Assembly: GCA_964565705.1 (NCBI GenBank)
Contig: CAZMGD010000017.1
Span: 1-52,004, forward strand
Direction: 5' to 3'
From: CAZMGD01 sp964565705
Lineage (GTDB): Bacteria; Actinomycetota; Acidimicrobiia; Acidimicrobiales; Ilumatobacteraceae
Length of the DNA: 52,004 nt
The first letter of the stretch is position 1. Each line of letters begins with the position of its first letter. Positions 46,439 to 52,004 of this stretch are shown in pieces. Made by a program: the position numbers and the translations under genes. The notes below the pieces were generated by a model. The model searched no databases. It had not been told where the DNA came from and saw only the letters and a program-made list of their open reading frames with translations.

Positions 46439-46664
46439 GGCTCGTCGCCGACGACACCCCTTCGGTCCGGATTGCGATCGATCCGCGCGCCGCGCCGTCG
46501 GTGATCGTGGTGCGCACCCGCCGATCAGCTCGAGCCGACCAACGAGGCAGTGATTCAGAGGATGGGACTCGGCGGCGAACAATTCCCCCCAAATCCCCCC
46601 CAAATCCCGAATTATCCTAACGCTCGTTAGCCTCATCCATGGGCTCTGACCTGGGCTTTCGTGG

Positions 46665-46737
46665 TCGGGGAGATGAGACTCGAACTCACGACCTCCTGCT
46701 CCCAAAGCAGGTGCGCTACCAACTGCGCTACTCCCCG
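46665..46737 (-). tRNA. tRNA-Pro (anticodon TGG)
   Basis: 73-base cloverleaf: acceptor CGGGGAG/CTCCCCG, D arm GCGC/GCGC, anticodon stem CCTGC/GCAGG with loop TTTGGGA, T arm GTGAG-TTCGAGT-CTCAT, discriminator A. Its 3' end faces the eroded accessory segment. Confidence 0.97.
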
Positions 46738-46786
46738 GTGACCGGTGCCGCGCATGGTACCGGCCCGGCGCGCTCGCGACGCGGTG

Positions 46787-46792
46787 TACCGT
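46787..46792 (+). promoter_or_regulatory. Leaderless -10 of the CFA-like gene
   Basis: TACCGT nine bases before GTG 46802. Confidence 0.5.
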
Positions 46793-46801
46793 TGATGGTC
46801 G

Positions 46802-48109
46802 GTGAGTGTGCAAGGTTTGCTCGAGTCGCTGCTCGGTGATGACCTGCCTGTGCGGGTCAGCGCCTATGACGGTTCCGCGGTCGGCCCGCCCGATGCGCCG
46901 GCCACGGTCGAGATCCGGTCGCCGGCGGCGATCCGGCGGATGGTCACCGGGCTCGGGCGTGAGCTGGCGTTCGCCCGGGCCTACGTCGCCGGCGAGATCG
47001 AGATCATCGGTGACATCTACGCGGTCGTCGCCCTGCGAGAACGGATGGGTCACGTCCGACCGAACACGGCGCTGCTGCGCCAGGCGGTGGCCGCGCTCGG
47101 CGACGACGGGGCGGGGTTGCCGATCCGCAAGCTGCGGCCACTACCGCCACCGCCGGAGGAGGTGCGCCTGCACGGTTTGCGGCACTCCAAGTCGCGTGAC
47201 GCCGAGGCGATCGCGGCCCATTACGACGTGTCGAACGAGTTCTACCGGCTGGTTCTCGGCCCGTCGCTGACCTACTCGTGCGCGGTCTTCGAGTCCGCCG
47301 ACGACTCGCTCGAGCAGGCGCAGTCGAACAAGCACGAGCTGATCTGTCGCAAGCTCGACCTCCAGGCCGGCCAGCGCTTGCTCGACATCGGCTGCGGGTG
47401 GGGGTCGATGGTGCTGCACGCGGCCCAGCACCACGGCGTCGAGGCGGTCGGCGTGACGATCTCCCGTCAGCAGTACAAGCTGGCGTGCGACCGTGTGGAG
47501 GAAGCCGGGCTGTCGGGCCAGGTCACGATCCGCCTCCAGGACTACCGGGAGATCGACGACGGGCCGTACGACGCGGTCAGCTCGATCGGCATGTTCGAGC
47601 ACGTCGGCGTCGGCCACCTCGCCGAGTACTTCCACCGGATCTCGACGCTGCTGCGTCCGGGCGGCCGGTTGCTGAACCATGGCATCGCCCGTCCGCCAGG
47701 GGAGAAGGTGGCGATCCATCGCGGTGGGTTCGTCGACCGCTACGTGTTCCCCGACGGCGAGCTCGTCGAGGTCGGCAAGGTCACCTCCACACTGCAGGCC
47801 GCGGGCTTCGAGCTGCGCCACGACGAGTCGCTCCGCGAGCACTACGCGCTGACGTTGCGCCAGTGGGTGTCGAACCTCGAGTCGCATTGGGACGAAGCCG
47901 TCGCCGACGTCGGCGCGGCGAGGGCCCGGATCTGGCGGCTCTACATGGCCGGTTCCGCGCTCGGCTTCGAGAGCGGGTCGATCCGCATCCACCAGCTCCT
48001 CGGCGTGCAGCTGCAGCCGGGCGGCGCGAGTGGCATGCCGCTGCGCTCCCACTTCGAGGACCGCCCGCTGTCACAGGCCGGTCAGCGGGAATCCGTGTCA
48101 GCTCACTGA
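46802..48109 (+). CDS. Cyclopropane-fatty-acyl-phospholipid synthase-like methyltransferase
   Basis: 435 residues. N-terminal domain with FARAYVAGEIEIIGDIYAVV, as in CFA synthases. The methyltransferase part has HYDVSNEFYRLVLG, LTYSCAVF, the SAM-binding LLDIGCGWGSM and MFEHVGVGHLAEYF. It transfers a methylene or methyl group from SAM to unsaturated phospholipid acyl chains. Related actinobacterial proteins make cyclopropyl or methyl-branched (tuberculostearic-type) chains; the exact product cannot be told here. Leaderless -10 nine bases upstream. Confidence 0.92.
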   Translation: MSVQGLLESLLGDDLPVRVSAYDGSAVGPPDAPATVEIRSPAAIRRMVTGLGRELAFARAYVAGEIEIIGDIYAVVALRERMGHVRPNTALLRQAVAALGDDGAGLPIRKLRPLPPPPEEVRLHGLRHSKSRDAEAIAAHYDVSNEFYRLVLGPSLTYSCAVFESADDSLEQAQSNKHELICRKLDLQAGQRLLDIGCGWGSMVLHAAQHHGVEAVGVTISRQQYKLACDRVEEAGLSGQVTIRLQDYREIDDGPYDAVSSIGMFEHVGVGHLAEYFHRISTLLRPGGRLLNHGIARPPGEKVAIHRGGFVDRYVFPDGELVEVGKVTSTLQAAGFELRHDESLREHYALTLRQWVSNLESHWDEAVADVGAARARIWRLYMAGSALGFESGSIRIHQLLGVQLQPGGASGMPLRSHFEDRPLSQAGQRESVSAH

Positions 48110-48112
48110 CGA

Positions 48113-48169
48113 GGTGTCAGAACCTGCGACACCCGCACCAGGGGCGGTGAACGGACGGTTTCTGACACC
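48113..48169. terminator. Inverted repeat between convergent genes
   Basis: GGTGTCAGAA (48113-48122) and TTCTGACACC (48160-48169) form a 10-bp stem around 37 bases that include a small CACC/GGTG inner hairpin. It sits between two convergent genes, so it is probably a bidirectional terminator; it might also be a dispersed palindromic repeat. Confidence 0.5.
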
Positions 48170-48192
48170 GCCGTCGTGAACGGCCTCCGGGG

Positions 48193-49350
48193 TCACGCAC
48201 GGGTGGTGAGGCGGTCGACCGCGGCGACGAGTCGGTCGACGTCGGCGGGTTCGATGTAGCGGACGATCCCGGCGCGCACGACGCCGCCGGAGTCGGCGAG
48301 GCCGAGCTGGTCGACGACCTCGACCGCGTAGTTGTGGCCGTCCCACACGGCGATGCGGTCGGTGGCGAGCGCGACGGCGACGTCGGCGGGCACCCAGCCC
48401 TCGACCGTGAACGCGACCGTGGGGACGCGGCCTTCGATGGTCGGCGGGCCCCAGACCCGCACCCCGGGGATCGATCCGAGGCCGTCGAGGACCCGGGCAC
48501 ACAGGTCGGTCTCGTAACGCTCGATGCGGGCCATCGTCTCGTCGGTGAGGAAGCGGGCGGCCGCCTCGACGCCGGCGATGCCCTCGAAGTTCAGCATCCC
48601 GGTCTCGAACCGGCGAGGTCCGCTGTCGCCGGCGGGGCGGACCTTGGCGATCGGCAGCGCGTCGAGCAACTCGGGGCGCACCCAGAGCACGCCGGTGTGC
48701 GGCCCGTACCACTTGTAGGGCGACGTGGCGAGCGCGTCGGCGCCGAGCGCGGCGAGATCGACGGCGCGGTGAGGCACGAGGGCGACGGCGTCGACGAACA
48801 CGCGAGCGCCCGCGTCGTGGGCGGCGGCAACGATCGGGGCGAGGTCGGGGATCGTGCCGAGCAGGTTCGAGGCGCCGGGCAGCGTGACCCAGCGTGTGCG
48901 CTCGTCGATCAGGTCGATCACGGTCTGCGGATCGAGCCGTCCGTCACTCGGATCGAACTCGGCCAGCACCTGGTTGGCGCCGGCCCGATCGGCCGCGATC
49001 CGCCACGGGGTCACGTTGGCATCGTGGTCGAGGCGGGTGCCGACGATCCGGTCGCCGGGCCGCAACGTCTCGCCGACGGCGCGGCTGAGCGTGAAGATGT
49101 TCGACGTGCTGTTCGGACCGAAGCAGATGCCGCCGGGTTCGGCGCCGAGGAGCGCGCCCACCGCCACCCGGGTGTGGTCGAGCAGGTCGGAACACGCCTG
49201 GGCGGCGGCGAACGGCCCGCCCGAGGCCGCGGTGTTCCCACTGCGGATCCAGCCGGTCACCGCCATCGCTGCGACGTCGACCATCTGCGTGCCCGAGGGT
49301 GCGTCGAAGCGGGCCCAGCCGCCGTCGAGGCCGACGAACCGGTGCTTCAG
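48193..49350 (-). CDS. Cysteine-desulfurase-like class V aminotransferase
   Basis: About 385 residues, PLP-dependent. The Schiff-base lysine is in ATSPYKWYGPHTGV; other family features are GPNSTSNIF, RLDHDANVTPW and FVDAVALVPH. It belongs to the SufS/CsdA-like subgroup whose N-terminus reads FxGLDGGWxxFDxPxGTQ. That segment lies upstream of the first ATG (49284), and no ATG, GTG or TTG is available in frame before it. CTG 49350, overlapping the stop of the upstream gene as CTGA, is the likely start. If ATG 49284 were used, 22 conserved residues would be lost. Confidence 0.85.
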   Translation of the reverse strand: MKHRFVGLDGGWARFDAPSGTQMVDVAAMAVTGWIRSGNTAASGGPFAAAQACSDLLDHTRVAVGALLGAEPGGICFGPNSTSNIFTLSRAVGETLRPGDRIVGTRLDHDANVTPWRIAADRAGANQVLAEFDPSDGRLDPQTVIDLIDERTRWVTLPGASNLLGTIPDLAPIVAAAHDAGARVFVDAVALVPHRAVDLAALGADALATSPYKWYGPHTGVLWVRPELLDALPIAKVRPAGDSGPRRFETGMLNFEGIAGVEAAARFLTDETMARIERYETDLCARVLDGLGSIPGVRVWGPPTIEGRVPTVAFTVEGWVPADVAVALATDRIAVWDGHNYAVEVVDQLGLADSGGVVRAGIVRYIEPADVDRLVAAVDRLTTRA

Positions 49351-49628
49351 CGTGCGGCCTTGCGTGCGGCCTTCTCGAGCCGCTTGGCGGCCCGGCCGAT
49401 CGGGGCCAGTTGCCGGCCGTCGAGGTCGCCGATCTCGGCGCCGTTGTCGAACAGGATGCGGTAGCGCTGCCAGTTGAACCCGTTGGCGAGCAGCACCCGC
49501 CCCTCGGAACCGACGGGCACACCCTCGACCTCGGTCGTCGTCACGACGCGGTCGCCCATGCGCAGCTCGAGCTGGTCGGCGTGGGGCTTGGCGAGCGCAT
49601 GCGGCTTCCACAACGTCATGCGCGCCAT
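49347..49628 (-). CDS. Small SH3/KOW-like conserved hypothetical protein
   Basis: 93 residues from ATG 49628 (or 90 from ATG 49619). Beta-rich core MGDRVVTTTEVEGVPVGSEG then RYRILFDNGAEIGDLDG looks like a small SH3-like barrel; the C-terminus is a basic helix (RAAKRLEKAARKAAR). Overlaps the downstream aminotransferase start, so the two are coupled. Function unknown. Confidence 0.62.
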   Translation of the reverse strand: MARMTLWKPHALAKPHADQLELRMGDRVVTTTEVEGVPVGSEGRVLLANGFNWQRYRILFDNGAEIGDLDGRQLAPIGRAAKRLEKAARKAAR

Positions 49629-49760
49629 TCTGCCGGGTGGGACCCGTGGTGCACCGCATCCGCGCACTCGACGAGGGGGCAATGACTGTCGCGACGGTCC
49701 AGCGCTCCTGGCCCGCAGGAACGAGTGCGGTCGGCGCCGCCCGCCAGCAACACGGCCAGA

Positions 49761-49766
49761 TAGCCT
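49761..49766 (+). promoter_or_regulatory. Leaderless -10 of tig
   Basis: TAGCCT nine bases before GTG 49776. Confidence 0.5.
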
Positions 49767-49775
49767 CGTCCATCT

Positions 49776-51182
49776 GTGAAGACGACGCTCGAGCCCCTCG
49801 AAGGCAACAAGGTCAAGCTGTCGGTCGAGGTCGATGAGGCCGAGTTCGATCGCGACATCGATGCCGCGTTCAAGAAGATCGCCCGGGAGGTCCGCCTGCC
49901 GGGCTTCCGGGCCGGCAAGGCGCCCCGCCGCATCCTGGAGGCCCGCATCGGCATCGCTCCGGCACGGGAGCAGGCGCTGCGCGACGCGATCCCGCAGTAC
50001 CTGGCCAAGGCGGTGCGGGAGAACGACGTCGACATCATCGCCACCCCGGAGATCGAGATCACCGGCGGTGAGGAGGACGGTCCCGTCGCCTTCGACGCGA
50101 CGATCGAGGTCCGCCCCGAGATCACCGTGCCCGGATACGGCGGGTTGCGCGTCGAGCTGCCGCCGGTCGAGGCGTCAGAGGACGACGTCGAGGAGGTCGT
50201 GCAGGGCGAGCTGCGTCGCTCCGGCACGCTCGGCGAGGTCGAGCGCCCGGTGGCACGTGGCGACCAGGTCACGCTCGACCTGTCGGCGGCGCGCGACGGC
50301 GAGGAGGTGATCGGCCTCAACACCGAGGACTGGCTGTACGAGGTCGGCCGCGGGTGGGTGGCCGATGTGTTCGACGAGCAGCTGGTGGGCGCCAGCCCCG
50401 GTGAGATCCTCGAGTTCTCGGCGACGCCGACCGGCACCGACGAGCCCGCCGACTTCACCGTCAGCGTCAAGTCCGTCCAGGAGATCGTGGTGCCCGAGCT
50501 CGACGACGATTGGGTGGACGAGAACGTCGGGGAGTTCGAGACCGTCGAGGAGTGGCGCGAGAGCATCCGCACGCGGCTGAACGGCATGCGCCTCGACCAG
50601 GCCCGCAACCTGCTCGTCGAGCGGACGACGGGCGCGCTCGTCGAGCTGACCGAGATCGATCCGCCCGAGGCGATGGTCGACAACGAGCTGCGGGCCCGAA
50701 TCCAGAACACCGTGCAGCGCTTCCAGTCGCAGGGCATCTCGATCGACCAGTTGCTCGCCGCCACCGGTCAGACCTCCGAGCAGTTCATCGACACGTTGCG
50801 CGGCCAGAGCGTCCGGGCGATCAAGACCGATCTCGCGCTGCGCGCCGTCGCCGCCGCGGAGGCGCTCGAGGTCACCGAGGACGACGTCGAGCGCGAGTTC
50901 CAGCGCATCGCGCTCCAGGTGAACCAGAAGGTCAACCAGGTGCGCAAGGCGTACGAGAAGAACGACGCGGTCGACGACCTGAAGGCGCAGCTGCGCAAGT
51001 CCAAGGCCCTCGACTGGTTGCTCGAGCACGTCGAGATCGTCGACACCGACGGCGCGGCGATCGATCGGGCCCAACTGCTCGGCGACGACCACTTCGTGCA
51101 CGGCGACCACGTGCACTTCGGCGACGACGACCACGACCACGAAGTACACGACCACGACCACGACGACGAGGACGACGCCTGA
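49776..51182 (+). CDS. tig: Trigger factor
   Basis: 468 residues. Ribosome-associated chaperone and peptidyl-prolyl isomerase. The ribosome-binding signature GFRAGKAP (43-50) is intact, the FKBP-like PPIase domain follows (around residues 160-240, GDQVTLDLS), then the helical substrate-cradling C-terminal domain. The last ~32 residues are an extreme His/Asp tail (for example DDDHDHEVHDHDHDDEDDA), a plausible metal-binding region. Gene order tig-clpP-clpX is the conserved one; the tig stop overlaps the clpP start (TGATG). Confidence 0.97.
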   Translation: MKTTLEPLEGNKVKLSVEVDEAEFDRDIDAAFKKIAREVRLPGFRAGKAPRRILEARIGIAPAREQALRDAIPQYLAKAVRENDVDIIATPEIEITGGEEDGPVAFDATIEVRPEITVPGYGGLRVELPPVEASEDDVEEVVQGELRRSGTLGEVERPVARGDQVTLDLSAARDGEEVIGLNTEDWLYEVGRGWVADVFDEQLVGASPGEILEFSATPTGTDEPADFTVSVKSVQEIVVPELDDDWVDENVGEFETVEEWRESIRTRLNGMRLDQARNLLVERTTGALVELTEIDPPEAMVDNELRARIQNTVQRFQSQGISIDQLLAATGQTSEQFIDTLRGQSVRAIKTDLALRAVAAAEALEVTEDDVEREFQRIALQVNQKVNQVRKAYEKNDAVDDLKAQLRKSKALDWLLEHVEIVDTDGAAIDRAQLLGDDHFVHGDHVHFGDDDHDHEVHDHDHDDEDDA

Positions 51183-51832
51183 TGGATTCTCAGAGCCCCC
51201 TGCTGCAGCCGGTGCGCAACTACCTGGTGCCGACCGTTGTCGAGCAGACGAGCCGGGGCGAGCGCGCCTACGACCTCTACAGCCGGCTGCTGAAGGAGAA
51301 CATCATCTTCATCGGCACCCCGATCGACGACACGGTGGCCAACCTCGTCTGCGCGCAGCTCATCCACCTGGAGAGCGAGAACCCGGACAAGGACATCAAC
51401 ATCTACATCAACAGCCCGGGTGGTGACATCACGGCGCTGTTCGCGATCTACGACACGTTGCAGTTCATCCGCAACGACGTCGCCACGATCTGCCTCGGTC
51501 AGGCGGCCTCGGCCGCGGCGGTGCTGCTCGCTGCGGGCACCAAGGGCAAGCGGGCGGCGCTGGCCCACAGCCGGGTGCTGCTGCACCAGCCGTGGGGTCA
51601 GGTCGGCTATGGGCAGGTCACCGATCTCGAGATCGCGGCCAAGGAGATCTTGCGGATGCGCGACCTCCTCAACGAGATCCTCGCCGAGCACACGGGTCAG
51701 CCGGTGGAGAAGATCCACGCCGACACCGACCGTGACTTCGTCTTGGAAGCGAACGAGGCTCTGGAATATGGCATCATCGACGACGTGTTCACGTCGCGTG
51801 CATCCGTCGACCGGTCCGGGCCGATCCGCTGA
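51182..51832 (+). CDS. clpP: ATP-dependent Clp protease proteolytic subunit
   Basis: 216 residues. Catalytic Ser110 in GQAASAAAVLL, His135 in VLLHQPWG, and the acid in the TDRDF segment near residue 183-185, with spacings that match the ClpP triad. It forms the double-heptamer peptidase that degrades proteins fed by ClpX or ClpC. Actinobacteria usually carry two clpP genes; only one is present before clpX here. Confidence 0.96.
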   Translation: MDSQSPLLQPVRNYLVPTVVEQTSRGERAYDLYSRLLKENIIFIGTPIDDTVANLVCAQLIHLESENPDKDINIYINSPGGDITALFAIYDTLQFIRNDVATICLGQAASAAAVLLAAGTKGKRAALAHSRVLLHQPWGQVGYGQVTDLEIAAKEILRMRDLLNEILAEHTGQPVEKIHADTDRDFVLEANEALEYGIIDDVFTSRASVDRSGPIR

Positions 51833-51853
51833 GGCGACTGGTAGGGGGACGTC

Positions 51854-52004
51854 GTGGCCAAGTTCGGTGATACGGGCGAGTTGCTGAAGTGCAGCTTCTG
51901 CGGGAAATCGCAGAAGCAGGTGAAGAAGCTGATCGCCGGTCCCGGCGTGTACATCTGCGACGAGTGCATCGACCTCTGCAACGAGATCATCGAAGAGGAG
52001 CTCT
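51854..52004 (+). CDS. clpX: ATP-dependent Clp protease ATP-binding subunit ClpX (5' end only)
   Basis: The first ~50 codons: GTG start, GGGGA ribosome site 3-7 bases upstream, then the zinc-binding domain CSFCGKSQ...CDECIDLC, which dimerises and recruits substrates. The AAA+ domain lies beyond the window. 21 bases after clpP, so in the same operon. Confidence 0.93.
   Translation, partial: MAKFGDTGELLKCSFCGKSQKQVKKLIAGPGVYICDECIDLCNEIIEEEL

Noticed and set aside
43046..46664. Search for a second copy of the tRNA-Pro 3' end as an attachment site
   Set aside because: I found no convincing duplicate of the T arm and acceptor sequence in this segment by eye, so no att site is annotated.

Overview
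The window is high-GC bacterial DNA with frequent GTG starts, dense coding on both strands and many actinobacterial gene families (UsfX/RsbW-SigF, LLM flavin oxidoreductases, P450, MatB-like ligase, LPxTG surface protein, L,D-transpeptidase). Secreted proteins built from tandem modules carrying an 'xDTR' motif, together with the general gene mix, suggest the class Acidimicrobiia (Ilumatobacter/Iamia-like). That placement is inference; no rRNA gene is present.

Layout. 39-5500: a very large patatin-like phospholipase, then a TetR regulator translationally coupled to a TauD-type dioxygenase, with a palindrome over the regulator promoter. 5578-9909: a secreted xDTR-module protein ending in a HEXXH domain, then a copper operon (55-residue membrane peptide plus CopA) behind a promoter with two CsoR-like operators. 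9916-17124: acyl-CoA metabolism (acyl-CoA ligase, TetR, acyl-CoA dehydrogenase, ACAD10-like phosphotransferase, terpenoid-cyclase-like protein, malonyl-CoA synthetase-like ligase); one palindrome recurs in both divergent promoter regions. 17128-25182: P450, small membrane proteins, an EthD-like protein, uridine phosphorylase, tRNA-Gly, a DUF454-DUF3817 fusion, an SPFH protein and a secreted L,D-transpeptidase with xDTR modules. 25265-27777: cold-shock protein and a stress-sigma partner-switching cluster (RsbW/UsfX-like, SigF, a second HATPase, STAS antagonist), followed by convergent csbD, which has a SigF-type promoter. 28014-32622: LLM oxidoreductase, SDR and amidohydrolase, with a convergent IclR regulator whose likely operator is repeated at the amidohydrolase promoter. 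32700-43045: a MalT-like LuxR regulator divergent from a ~2650-residue sortase-anchored repeat protein. 43046-46640: an eroded accessory segment next to the 3' end of tRNA-Pro, with integrase fragments, truncated MazF and VapC, an orphan DUF433 antitoxin and an HTH/nucleotidyltransferase pair. 46802-52004: cyclopropane-fatty-acid-synthase-like methyltransferase, cysteine-desulfurase-like protein, and the core tig-clpP-clpX cluster, cut by the window end.

A recurring theme is promoter architecture. At sixteen starts a TANNNT hexamer lies only 6-10 bases upstream of the start codon, indicating leaderless transcription. Several of these promoters overlap clean inverted repeats that look like operators for the adjacent TetR, IclR or HTH regulator. 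No CRISPR array, rRNA gene, intact insertion sequence or replication origin was seen.
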